Notes: a model not told the origin generated them from the sequence alone. A DNA stretch of 11,050 nt from Acidobacteriota bacterium (GCA_016202915.1 JACQNT010000045.1:1-11050); one strand, 5' to 3'; shown: positions 1-6,428, numbered from the stretch's first letter. Numbers and translations: made by a program.

Positions 1-2
1 CC

Positions 3-1049
3 GCGGACGCCCGCATCGCGCGTGTCGAGATCTACGTCGACGACCGCCTGCTGTCCGTCCTGGAGACGCCCCCCTACACGCTGACCTGGGACGCCGGCGC
101 GCGCTTCGGGCGCAGGGTGCTGCGGGCCGTCGCCATCGATTCGCTCGGTCGCCGCGGCGAGGCCGTCCTCGAGACACGCCCCCTCTACGTCGGGCAGTAC
201 GAGGAAGTGCGCCTGGTCACCCTCTACACGACCGTCCGGGACCGGAAGGGGAACCCGGTCCTCGACCTGGCGCGGGAGGATTTCACCGTGCTGGAGGACG
301 GCGTCCCGCAAACCCTGAGCCATTTCACCCCGGCCCGGCTCCCTCTCGCCCTCGCCCTCCTCCTCGACGCCAGCAACAGCATGAACCTCGGAGGCAAGAT
401 CGACCTGGCGCGCCGGGCGGCGGAAGAGCTCGTCGACGAGGTGGACCCCGACGACCGGCTCCTGGTCCTGCACTTCAACGACGCCCTGCACGGGCACGAC
501 GGGCCCCTCGCCGACCGCCGGCAGATCAGGAGCGCCATCGCCGCCATCGAGGCGCGCGGCGGGACCGCCCTGTACGACGCCGTCTACCGGACGGCGGACC
601 GGCTCGCGGGGATGGAAGGCCGGCGGGTGATCGTTCTCCTGTCCGACGGCCGGGACCAGGCGCTGGAGGAGAACGAGCCGGGCAGCCTGCACCTGTTCGA
701 GGAGGCCCTGGAGCGGGCGCACCGCGCCGAGGTCGCCATCTACGCGATCGGGCTGGGGCATCACCTCGACACGGAGATGGAACTGGCGCGCGCCCGCAGC
801 CTCAAGGAGATCCTCGACACCTTCGCGCGCCAGACGGGCGGCCGATCCTACTACCCGGAGAGGGCCGGACGGCTCTCGGGCATCTACCGGCAGATCGCCT
901 CGGACCTGAAGCACCAGTACGCCCTCGCGTACATGCCGACCGACCCCGCGCGCGACGGGACCTGGAGGTCGATCGGAGTGCGCGTGCGCGGGGGCCACGA
1001 GGCGCAGGCGCGGGCCGGCTACTACGCTCCCGCGGCCCCGGCGCGCTGA
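3..1049 (+). CDS. VWA-domain protein of the 'VWFA-related Acidobacterial' type, 5'-truncated by the window edge
   Basis: The reading frame is open from base 3, so the true start lies upstream; a GTG at 117 is in frame but falls inside a domain and is unlikely to be the start. The first ~50 visible residues resemble a Big_7-type Ig-like domain (VEIYVDD near the start, then a TPPYTLTWD-like strand as PPYTLTWD). A linker follows with the family signature: a beta strand, DRKGNPV, then EDFTVLEDGVPQ. The VWA domain follows, with its MIDAS metal site: DASNS at about 366-380, the Thr of GGTALYD near 560-580, and the Asp of LLSDGRD near 636-656. Such proteins are usually exported and are thought to bind ligands through a metal ion; the exact role is unknown. 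The C-terminus is complete (YYAPAAPAR). The last 28 bp overlap the convergent LAB_N gene. Family assignment is strong; function is open. Confidence 0.88.
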   Translation, partial: ADARIARVEIYVDDRLLSVLETPPYTLTWDAGARFGRRVLRAVAIDSLGRRGEAVLETRPLYVGQYEEVRLVTLYTTVRDRKGNPVLDLAREDFTVLEDGVPQTLSHFTPARLPLALALLLDASNSMNLGGKIDLARRAAEELVDEVDPDDRLLVLHFNDALHGHDGPLADRRQIRSAIAAIEARGGTALYDAVYRTADRLAGMEGRRVIVLLSDGRDQALEENEPGSLHLFEEALERAHRAEVAIYAIGLGHHLDTEMELARARSLKEILDTFARQTGGRSYYPERAGRLSGIYRQIASDLKHQYALAYMPTDPARDGTWRSIGVRVRGGHEAQARAGYYAPAAPAR

Positions 1050-1351
1050 GGGGCGACCTCGCCGCCGGCGTTCGCCGGCGCGCGCCGGATCAGCATCAGG
1101 TTGCGCGCGTACACCACCAGTCCCACCGACTGCCCGATGGTGAATACCGGGTCGTGGCGGTACCAGGAGGCGTAGACGAACAGGATCGCCCCGCCCGCCA
1201 GGCTGAGGCACCAGAACGCCACGGGCACGGTGCTCTCCTTGCGCCGCTCCGAGACCAGCCACTGCACGATGAAGCGACTGGCGAACAGGGCCTGTCCCAG
1301 GATCCCGAACGCCACCCAGGCGTTGACAAGCAGCGGACCGTCAACTGTCAT
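1022..1351 (-). CDS. LAB_N-family small membrane protein (lipid A biosynthesis N-terminal domain)
   Basis: A 109-residue integral membrane protein with about three hydrophobic segments (roughly residues 8-26, 42-63 and 69-88). Family features visible are FASRFIVQW (23-31), a basic SERRKES turn, PVAFWCLS, and a final YARNLMLIRR (81-90), followed by an Ala/Gly-rich tail. This domain is also found fused to the N-terminus of some LpxB enzymes, but here it stands alone. Solo copies next to GT2 and ArnT-like genes are a recurring arrangement in lipid-modification loci. A role as an accessory or flipping subunit for a polyprenyl-linked sugar is my inference. The ATG start is preceded by a good GAGGTGA ribosome site. 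It is the last gene of the kinase-GT2-LAB_N operon, starts 11 bp inside the GT2 gene, and its 3' end overlaps the convergent VWA gene by 28 bp. Confidence 0.85.
   Translation of the reverse strand: MTVDGPLLVNAWVAFGILGQALFASRFIVQWLVSERRKESTVPVAFWCLSLAGGAILFVYASWYRHDPVFTIGQSVGLVVYARNLMLIRRAPANAGGEVAPQRAGAAGA
1063..1080. terminator. GC-only hairpin downstream of the VWA gene (possible terminator)
   Basis: CGCCGGC, a GTTC loop and GCCGGCG form a 7-bp all-GC stem beginning 14 nt after the VWA stop codon. There is no T tract, so it does not meet the standard intrinsic-terminator pattern. It also lies inside the 3' coding part of the opposing LAB_N gene. It may simply reflect GC-rich coding sequence. 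Confidence 0.2.
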
Positions 1352-2072
1352 CCTTCACCTCGTAACGCAACTTGCGCCGCTTCATCCAGCGCACGGCGAG
1401 CAGGTCCAGAAACGACGGCACCAGCCGGTTGCCAATCCCGTACTTCGATCGCCCGTGCCGCCGCGGGCGGTGACCGACCGGCACCTCGCACACCCGGAAC
1501 CCTTCCATACGGAGGAGCGTCGGCAGGAAGCGATGCATCCCGTCGTAGAGCGCGATGCTCGTGAGCGCCGCGCGGCGGTACGCCTTCAGCGAGCAGCCGG
1601 TGTCGACGATGGTCTCGTCGCTGATGCGGTTCCGGACGTAGTTCGCCACGCGCGAGGAGGCGCGCCGCACCAGGGTGTCCCGCCTGTGGACGCGCACTCC
1701 GACGACCGCGTCCCACCCGCCGAGGGCCGCGAGCAACCGCGGGATGTCGGCCGGATCGTTCTGCAGATCGGCGTCGAGCGTGACGATGACGTCGCCGCGG
1801 GCCCGGCGGAACCCGGCGTCCATGGCCGCCGACTGGCCGGCCTTCCGCGCCAGGGTGACGACCCGGACGCGCGGGTCGGCAGCCCGCAGGTCACGAAGCA
1901 CGCGGTCGCTCCCGTCGGTGCTGCCGTCGTCGACGAAGAGGACCTCGTAGTCGAGGCACGTGCCGTCGAGGACCGCGCGGACCTCCTCCACGAGGGGCGC
2001 GAGGTTGTCCCTCTCGTTGTAGGCGGGAGCCACGACCGAGAGGTCAATCCGGGTCGCGCGGGATCCGCTCAC
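1341..2072 (-). CDS. Family 2 glycosyltransferase, DPM1/ArnC-like polyprenyl-phosphate sugar transferase
   Basis: A 243-residue GT-A fold enzyme. Visible motifs are the nucleotide-binding APAYNE (15-20), VDDGSTDGS (47-55), the metal-binding DADLQNDP (100-107) and a C-terminal HRPRRHGRSKYG (201-212), the arrangement seen in dolichyl- or undecaprenyl-phosphate mannose/glucose/Ara4FN transferases. The expected reaction is transfer of a sugar from a nucleotide sugar to a polyprenyl phosphate on the cytoplasmic face of the inner membrane. It lacks the C-terminal transmembrane pair of many bacterial GtrB/ArnC proteins, so it resembles the short DPM1 type; a moderately hydrophobic segment near residues 217-229 may touch the membrane. 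The start is GTG at 2072, one base after the kinase stop, with no strong ribosome site, so translational coupling is likely. Sugar specificity cannot be read from the sequence. Confidence 0.9.
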   Translation of the reverse strand: MSGSRATRIDLSVVAPAYNERDNLAPLVEEVRAVLDGTCLDYEVLFVDDGSTDGSDRVLRDLRAADPRVRVVTLARKAGQSAAMDAGFRRARGDVIVTLDADLQNDPADIPRLLAALGGWDAVVGVRVHRRDTLVRRASSRVANYVRNRISDETIVDTGCSLKAYRRAALTSIALYDGMHRFLPTLLRMEGFRVCEVPVGHRPRRHGRSKYGIGNRLVPSFLDLLAVRWMKRRKLRYEVKDDS

Positions 2073-2073
2073 G

Positions 2074-2712
2074 CTAGTTGAAGATCCACAGCTTCCTCAG
2101 GAGGCTCATGCGCCGGTGCTCGCGCCACTCCGCCGCGGTCATCAGGTGGGGCGCCAGCCGCGACTTCCACTTCAGGACGGCGGAGTCGTCGATGCGGCGC
2201 AGCAGGGGGAAGAGCAGGCGGGCTCCCGGCGTCGCCGGCTCGAAACAGAACGAAGCGTTGAAGTCGATGATGCAGGGGGTCCCGTCCGCCTGCACCAGGA
2301 TGTTGTCGCGCTTGCGCAGGTCGATGTGGGCCACCCCGCGCGCGTGGATCGCCGCCAGCAGCCGCACCAGCCTGTCGAACAGCGGCGGCGCCTCCTCCGG
2401 CCGGCTCCCGCAGAACTGCGTGATCCACTCCCCGTCCATGCGTTCCATCAGCACGGCGGCGCCCCCCTCCGCCTCGCCGTAGCAGCGCGGGATGCCCGCG
2501 ATCCCCTGCAAGCGCCGCAGGGCCCGCACCTCCTGCGCGACCTGGCGGCGCCCCAGCAGGCGCGCCGGCCACGACTTGCCGGAGAAATCCTTCAGGATGG
2601 CGTCCTCGCCGCCGAACGACAGCTTCTTGATGTCCGCCTTGAACCATCCGCCCCGGCGGATCACCTTCACGGCCGGGGCGCTTCCGGCGGCCGCCTCCAA
2701 CGGGTTCGTCAC
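2074..2712 (-). CDS. Small Kdo/WaaP-like (RIO-like) kinase, first gene of the GT2/LAB_N operon
   Basis: A 212-residue protein with a compact protein-kinase-like fold. Visible elements are the ATP lysine in ILKDF (K41), a helix-C-type glutamate (E61 in QEVRAL), a hinge at VLMERMDG (87-94), the catalytic loop HIDLRKRDNIL (H129, D131) and a metal-binding IIDFN (D150). The catalytic-loop position that is normally Asn is Asp136, with an Asn immediately after it, and DFG is replaced by DFN. The size and lack of a large C-lobe match LPS core or Kdo kinases and RIO/Bud32-like proteins more than Ser/Thr receptor kinases. A sugar or lipid A substrate is likely given the neighbours, but unproven. The GTG start has an AGGAG site (2723-2719) six bases upstream. 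It is paralogous to the divergent gene at 2793. Confidence 0.82.
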   Translation of the reverse strand: MTNPLEAAAGSAPAVKVIRRGGWFKADIKKLSFGGEDAILKDFSGKSWPARLLGRRQVAQEVRALRRLQGIAGIPRCYGEAEGGAAVLMERMDGEWITQFCGSRPEEAPPLFDRLVRLLAAIHARGVAHIDLRKRDNILVQADGTPCIIDFNASFCFEPATPGARLLFPLLRRIDDSAVLKWKSRLAPHLMTAAEWREHRRMSLLRKLWIFN

Positions 2713-2723
2713 TTTTTCTCCTG

Positions 2724-2732
2724 TGCTATATT
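2724..2732 (+). promoter_or_regulatory. Candidate extended -10 element for the plus-strand kinase
   Basis: TGC followed by TATATT is a 5/6 match to TATAAT with an extended TGN. It would start a transcript near 2739 and give a leader of about 54 bases before the GTG at 2793. No good -35 is present. An alternative weak pair, TTGGCC at 2731 and CATATT at 2754 with a 17-base spacer, also exists. Confidence 0.3.
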
Positions 2733-2754
2733 GGCCGACGGCTGAGGAATGATC

Positions 2755-2763
2755 ATATTACCA
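2755..2763 (-). promoter_or_regulatory. Candidate extended -10 element for the kinase-GT2-LAB_N operon
   Basis: Read on the minus strand, this is TGG followed by TAATAT, in the most A+T-rich part of the region. It would place a transcription start near 2747, leaving a leader of about 35 bases with the AGGAG site in it. No convincing -35 box is seen 17 bases upstream, so the call rests on the extended -10 pattern and position only. Confidence 0.3.
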
Positions 2764-2792
2764 CACCCCCTGGAAGGGCCGCGGGGCCCGCG

Positions 2793-3470
2793 GTGGGGCG
2801 CCCGCCCCAGGACGCCATCCTGACCCGTGAGCGCCTGGCCGGCCTCCCCCGCCGGCGGCTTCACGGCGGGCGCAACGTCTTGAAGGCGACCGTCGAGGTC
2901 GTCGAGGTCGGCGGGCGCCCGGTCGCCGTCAAGGACTTCTCAGCCCGATCCTGGCCGGTGCGTTGCCTCCTCGGCCCCTGGCAGCTCGATCGCGAGGCGC
3001 GGGCGTACCGGCTCCTGGAGGGGGTGCGCGGCGCGCCGCGCTTCCTGGGCCGGGTGGACCGCCAGGCGATCGCCGTCGAGTACGTCCCGGGGAGCGATCT
3101 CGCCGCCGTGCGCCCCGGCGATCTCCCCGAGTCGTTCTTCGACCGCCTCGACCTTCTGCTCGACTCTCTGCACGCGGCGGGGGTCGCCCACGGCGACCTG
3201 CACCGCCGGGACGTCCTCCTGGGACCCGGGGGCGAGCCGTACCTGGTCGATTTCTCCACTTCGATCGCGGTGGGGCCGGACCCCGACCCCCTGCTGGGAT
3301 TCCTGTTCCGGCAGATGTGCGGCGCCGACCGGCGCTCCGCCGCCAAGCTGCGCCGCCGGCTGCTGCCCGGGAGCCGGCGCGAGGTGCCGCCGCCCCCCGG
3401 ACTCTACCGGATCGGACGGCGGCTGAGGCGGTTTGTGGATCTCGTCCGGGCGATCAGCAGGCGAAGATGA
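2793..3470 (+). CDS. Second Kdo/WaaP-like small kinase, divergent paralog
   Basis: A 225-residue kinase-fold protein. Visible elements are VAVKDF (K47), a helix-C-type glutamate (E68 in REARAY), a hinge at AVEYVPG (94-100), the catalytic loop HGDLHRRDVLL (H133, D135) and LVDFS (D153). As in the minus-strand kinase, Asp (D140) sits where Asn is expected, and DFG reads DFS. After the catalytic core comes a basic tail rich in Arg. It shares with the neighbour the block KDFS..SWP.R and then a Q....E.RA..LL..G pattern, so the two are paralogs. The start is GTG at 2793, the only plausible start before the conserved core. The nearest purine-rich site, GGAAGG at 2772-2777, is far from it, with a GC hairpin between. 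A kinase acting on LPS core or another envelope glycan is likely; the substrate is unknown. The rml genes begin 66 bp downstream. Confidence 0.8.
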   Translation: MGRPPQDAILTRERLAGLPRRRLHGGRNVLKATVEVVEVGGRPVAVKDFSARSWPVRCLLGPWQLDREARAYRLLEGVRGAPRFLGRVDRQAIAVEYVPGSDLAAVRPGDLPESFFDRLDLLLDSLHAAGVAHGDLHRRDVLLGPGGEPYLVDFSTSIAVGPDPDPLLGFLFRQMCGADRRSAAKLRRRLLPGSRREVPPPPGLYRIGRRLRRFVDLVRAISRRR

Positions 3471-3521
3471 GCAGCTCGAGGTCTCTCAGGTGCGTATCCT
3501 CTTCGATTTTCACAGGACTTC

Positions 3522-3530
3522 TGGTAGGCT
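3522..3530 (+). promoter_or_regulatory. TGGTAGGCT: candidate extended -10 or ribosome site of rmlC
   Basis: TGG plus TAGGCT ends six bases before the GTG start of rmlC. Read as a -10 box it predicts a transcript beginning at or next to the start codon (leaderless). Read as a Shine-Dalgarno it gives AGG at 3526-3528 with eight bases of spacing. The sequence alone does not decide. Similar TGNTANNNT strings lie upstream of the genes at 2793 and 7913. Confidence 0.3.
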
Positions 3531-3536
3531 CCCGGC

Positions 3537-3992
3537 GTGATCAAGGATGTCCGCATCAAGCCGCTCAAGGTGATCCCGGACGAACGCGGGCGCCTGATGG
3601 AGACCCTGCGCTGCGACGATGATCTGTTCATCAAGTTCGGGCAGGCCTACATCACCACCGCCTACCCCGGCGTGGTCAAGGGCTGGCACTACCACAAGGT
3701 CCAGATCGACAACTTCGTGGGGCTGCGGGGAATGCTGAAGGTCGTCCTGTACGACGACCGGGAGGACTCGCCCACGCGCGGCGAGGTCAACGAGTTCTTC
3801 CTCGGCGTGCACAACCCGGTGCTGCTGCAAATCCCGCGGCTGGTGCTGCACGGCTTCAAGGCGATCGGGACGGAGGAGGCGATTCTGCTGAACCTGCCGA
3901 CCGAGCCGTACCGGCACGACGCCCCGGACGAGTATCGCGTCGATCCCCACAGCCCTGCCATCCCCTACGACTGGACCCTGAAGGAGAAATAG
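3537..3992 (+). CDS. rmlC: dTDP-4-dehydrorhamnose 3,5-epimerase family protein
   Basis: A 151-residue cupin-fold epimerase acting on dTDP-4-keto-6-deoxyglucose in the cytoplasm. Matching features are the N-terminal PDERGRLMET, KGWHYHK (48-54, with the putative catalytic base His51), LYDDRE, the HGF motif in VLHGFKAIG (103-111), and TEPYRHDAPDEY, where Tyr125 fits the catalytic acid position; it ends PAIPYDW as in the family. It is about 30 residues shorter than typical RmlC enzymes (~180), as in the short epimerase subfamily, so whether it epimerises C3, C5 or both is uncertain. The GTG start at 3537 follows GGTAGG. It is the first gene of the compact rmlC-rmlA-rmlB cluster, three bases before rmlA. 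No rmlD is in the window, so the final product could be dTDP-rhamnose or another 6-deoxysugar. Confidence 0.9.
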   Translation: MIKDVRIKPLKVIPDERGRLMETLRCDDDLFIKFGQAYITTAYPGVVKGWHYHKVQIDNFVGLRGMLKVVLYDDREDSPTRGEVNEFFLGVHNPVLLQIPRLVLHGFKAIGTEEAILLNLPTEPYRHDAPDEYRVDPHSPAIPYDWTLKEK

Positions 3993-3995
3993 CCG

Positions 3996-4739
3996 ATGAA
4001 GGGCGTCATCCTGGCCGGGGGACTCGGGAGCCGCCTCCACCCGCTGACGAAGATCACCAACAAGCACCTCCTGCCGGTCTACGACCGGCCGATGATCCAC
4101 TACCCGCTCCTGACCCTGGTGGACGCCGGCATCCGGGACATCCTCATCGTGACGGGCGGCAACCATGCCGGGGAGTTTCTCCGGCTCCTCGGCAACGGCA
4201 GGGAGTTCGGGCTGGAGGACATCGCCTACACCTACCAGGAGGGGGAAGGAGGGATCGCCGACGCGTTGTCTCTGGCCCGACACTTCGCGGACGGGGAGAA
4301 GATCGTCGTGATCCTGGGCGACAACATCATCGAGGGGGACATCCGCCGGCCGGTGACCGCCTTCCGGGAGCAGCCGCGCGGGGCGCGCATTCTTCTGAAG
4401 AAAGTCCCGGACCCGTCACGGTTCGGCGTCCCCGAGATGCGCGACGGCCGCATCGTGTCGATCGAGGAGAAGCCGAAGCTTGCGAAATCCGAATACGCCG
4501 TCGTCGGCATCTACATGTACGACGCCGCCGTGTTCGACATCATCTCCTCCCTCAAGCCTTCGGCACGCAACGAGCTGGAGATCACCGACGTCAACAACCA
4601 CGACCTGGCGCGCGGCGAGCTGCGGCACGATCTCCTGGAAGGCTGGTGGACGGATGCCGGGACCTTCGAGTCGCTCTTCCGCGCCAGCATGCTGGTGCGC
4701 GAGAGGATGATCGAGAAGCTGACCGCCCGCATCGGTTGA
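3996..4739 (+). CDS. rmlA: Glucose-1-phosphate thymidylyltransferase (short form)
   Basis: A 247-residue nucleotidyltransferase that makes dTDP-glucose from dTTP and glucose-1-phosphate, the first step of the dTDP-deoxysugar pathway. The signature loop is GGLGSRLHPLT (8-18), with Ser where many enzymes have Thr, followed by NKHLLPVYDRPMI. The metal-binding LGDN (108-111), the EEKP segment (157-160), ELEITDVN (193-200) and GWWTDAGT (216-223, with the second metal Asp220) are all present. The protein ends near residue 247, so it is the short ~240-residue class and lacks the C-terminal helices of the ~290-residue enterobacterial enzymes; those helices help form the allosteric site, so feedback control may differ. 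The ATG start follows an AAGGAG site at 3981-3986 and lies three bases after the rmlC stop, showing an operon. Confidence 0.95.
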   Translation: MKGVILAGGLGSRLHPLTKITNKHLLPVYDRPMIHYPLLTLVDAGIRDILIVTGGNHAGEFLRLLGNGREFGLEDIAYTYQEGEGGIADALSLARHFADGEKIVVILGDNIIEGDIRRPVTAFREQPRGARILLKKVPDPSRFGVPEMRDGRIVSIEEKPKLAKSEYAVVGIYMYDAAVFDIISSLKPSARNELEITDVNNHDLARGELRHDLLEGWWTDAGTFESLFRASMLVRERMIEKLTARIG

Positions 4740-4750
4740 CCTCGCGGCCC

Positions 4751-5755
4751 ATGGCGACGCGCGTCCTGATCACCGGGGGGGCCGGGTTCATCGGGTCCCA
4801 CTACGTCCGCCACGCCCTCGAGGCGCACCCGGACTGGCGGATCACCGTCCTGGACAAGCTGACCTATGCCGGCAACCCGGCCAACCTCGCGGGCCTCGAG
4901 GAGAACCCGCGCTTCCGCTTCCTGCGCGGCGACATCGCCGACCGCCGGGATGTGGCGGCCGGGATGGAGGGCGGCGTCGATCTCCTGTTCAACTTCGCCG
5001 CCGAGACCCACGTCGACCGGTCGATCGGGGACCCCGAGGGATTCATCCGCACCGACATCTACGGCGCCTACACCCTCCTGGAGGCCGCCCGTGCCCGCGG
5101 CCTCGAGGTGTTCGTGCAGATCTCGACGGACGAGGTGTACGGGAGCGTCCCCGCCGGGCAGAGCCGCGAGACCGACGCGCTCATGCCCTCGAACCCTTAC
5201 TCCGCCAGCAAGGCGGCGGCCGACCGGCTCGCCTACTCCTACTTCGCCACCTACCGCCTCCCGGTGATCATCACCCGCGCCTCGAACAATTTCGGGCCCC
5301 GCCAGTACCCCGAGAAGCTGATCCCTCTGTTCATCACCAACGCCCTGGACGACCTCCCGCTGCCGCTCTACGGGGACGGCGAGAACGTGCGCGACTGGCT
5401 GTACGTCAAGGACCACTGCGTGGCCCTCGACGTGGTGCTGGAGAAGGGGTCCCGCGGGGAGGTTTACAACATCGGCGGCGGGAACGAGCGGCGCAATGCC
5501 GAGATCACCGCGAGGATCCTGGACCGCCTCGGGAGGCCGCGATCCCTCGTGCGCCTCGTCGAGGACCGGCCCGGCCACGACCGGCGCTACGCTCTCGATT
5601 GCGCGAGACTGCGCGCCCTGGGGTGGGCGCCGCGCGCCCCTTTCGAGAAGGCGCTCGATGAGACGATCGCCTGGTACGCCGGGAACCGCGCCTGGTGGGA
5701 GCCGATCAAAACGGGAAGGCGTCTTGAGGCGTGCCGTGAGCGGGGCCGGGCGTGA
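4751..5755 (+). CDS. rmlB: dTDP-glucose 4,6-dehydratase
   Basis: A 334-residue extended short-chain dehydrogenase that converts dTDP-glucose to dTDP-4-keto-6-deoxyglucose with bound NAD. The Rossmann motif is GGAGFIG (9-15). DKLTYAGN (35-42) is diagnostic of RmlB, the catalytic STDEVYG carries Thr126, Asp127 and Glu128, and YSASK gives Tyr150 and Lys154. SNNFGPRQYPEKLIPLF, the GDGENVRDWLYVKDHC segment and RPGHDRRYALD are also characteristic. The frame stays open upstream to 4646, but the ATG at 4751, 11 bases after rmlA, is chosen because the Rossmann fold begins right after it. No clear ribosome site precedes it, so coupling to rmlA is likely. The last 50 bp overlap the convergent unknown gene, so the C-terminal residues after WWEPIKTGRR are probably less constrained. 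Confidence 0.96.
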   Translation: MATRVLITGGAGFIGSHYVRHALEAHPDWRITVLDKLTYAGNPANLAGLEENPRFRFLRGDIADRRDVAAGMEGGVDLLFNFAAETHVDRSIGDPEGFIRTDIYGAYTLLEAARARGLEVFVQISTDEVYGSVPAGQSRETDALMPSNPYSASKAAADRLAYSYFATYRLPVIITRASNNFGPRQYPEKLIPLFITNALDDLPLPLYGDGENVRDWLYVKDHCVALDVVLEKGSRGEVYNIGGGNERRNAEITARILDRLGRPRSLVRLVEDRPGHDRRYALDCARLRALGWAPRAPFEKALDETIAWYAGNRAWWEPIKTGRRLEACRERGRA

Positions 5756-6428
5756 CCGGGACCTCCCGGGCGAGGACCGCGCGCAGCCGGCCGTCGGTGG
5801 CGATCCGGATCTCGACCTCGAGGACCGGCCGGCCGGGGCGCGCGGTGTTCCAGTAAAGGAAGCGCGCGTTGAAGCCGTCGCCGTCCTCCCGCAGGAGGAT
5901 CCTGGCCAGTGCCTCCGGATCTTCCAGGCTCATCGCCAGGGCTTCCAGCGCCACCTCATCGCCCCGCGCGTTCTCCAGGGTCTGGAAATCGGTATCGGTC
6001 AGGATCAGATCGGGCCGCAGCCCCGCGATCTCCAGGTAACAACCGATCATCTCCCGCGCCCCGGCGATCTCCAGCCGCAGCCCCTCTTCCGCGAGGGCCT
6101 CATCGAGGCGCCGCCGCACGACGTCGTCCGGCTCGGCGGGGCTCCGGCCCAGGTTCACCAGGCTCACGGCGCGCAGGCCCCTGACGCCGACGATCCTCCA
6201 GACCCCGCCGCACCCTTCGGTGCAGACGACGTAGAGGCGCAGGCGCCGCAGGGGCGCGCAGGGGATCCGCGCGACTTCCGCCTCCGTGACCGGTCCGGGG
6301 AAGACGGCGTACAGGGCGGCGATCCCCCGGGTGAGCCTCTCGGGAGGGAGGAGGATCCCGCCGCCCCAGAAGGCCAGCAGGAGGAGAAGGGCCGCAAGCG
6401 TCCCGGTCACGACCCCCAGGAATCTCAC
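5706..6428 (-). CDS. Membrane-anchored protein of unknown function, coupled to a GT-C-like gene
   Basis: A 240-residue protein I do not recognise. The N-terminus is a single hydrophobic segment (about residues 4-27, MRFLGVV then a Leu-rich run and GGGILLPP), most likely a signal anchor placing the rest in the periplasm. The soluble part mixes acidic helices with strands and has Cys at about 57, 69, 73 and 129; the CTEGCGG segment could form a disulfide or bind metal, though four Cys is weak evidence. The end (RPVLEVEIRIATDGRLRAVLA) looks like a beta-rich domain. The GTG start overlaps the stop of the upstream GT-C-like gene by four bases (GTGA), so the two are co-translated and probably act together. 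The 3' end overlaps rmlB by 50 bp. It is a convincing gene by codon pattern and coupling, but I assign no function. Confidence 0.75.
   Translation of the reverse strand: MRFLGVVTGTLAALLLLLAFWGGGILLPPERLTRGIAALYAVFPGPVTEAEVARIPCAPLRRLRLYVVCTEGCGGVWRIVGVRGLRAVSLVNLGRSPAEPDDVVRRRLDEALAEEGLRLEIAGAREMIGCYLEIAGLRPDLILTDTDFQTLENARGDEVALEALAMSLEDPEALARILLREDGDGFNARFLYWNTARPGRPVLEVEIRIATDGRLRAVLAREVPVTPGPAHGTPQDAFPF
5756..5769. terminator. Small hairpin at the rmlB / unknown-gene junction
   Basis: CCGGG, an ACCT loop and CCCGG form a 5-bp stem directly after the rmlB stop, inside the opposing gene. There is no T tract and the stem is short. It is listed as the only termination candidate at this convergent junction. 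Confidence 0.15.

Noticed and set aside
117..119. GTG at 117 as the start of the VWA gene
   Set aside because: The frame is open to the window edge, and the upstream residues complete an Ig-like strand pattern continuous with what follows.
1230..2081. 283-codon open frame on the plus strand opposite the GT2 gene
   Set aside because: It is antisense to clear GT2 motifs (DDGSTDGS, DADLQ). The translation resembles no family.
3510..4283. 257-codon minus-strand open frame opposite rmlC and rmlA
   Set aside because: It is a shadow of two strongly recognised genes, with no ribosome site or domain.
4646..4750. Upstream extension of rmlB by 35 codons
   Set aside because: The extension overlaps the end of rmlA in another frame. 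The Rossmann motif starts nine residues after the ATG at 4751, as in other RmlB enzymes.
4511..5578. 355-codon open frame on the minus strand opposite rmlA/rmlB
   Set aside because: It lies wholly antisense to two textbook enzymes. Its translation is a low-complexity, Gly/Val/Asp-rich string with no domain, as expected for a shadow in GC-rich DNA.
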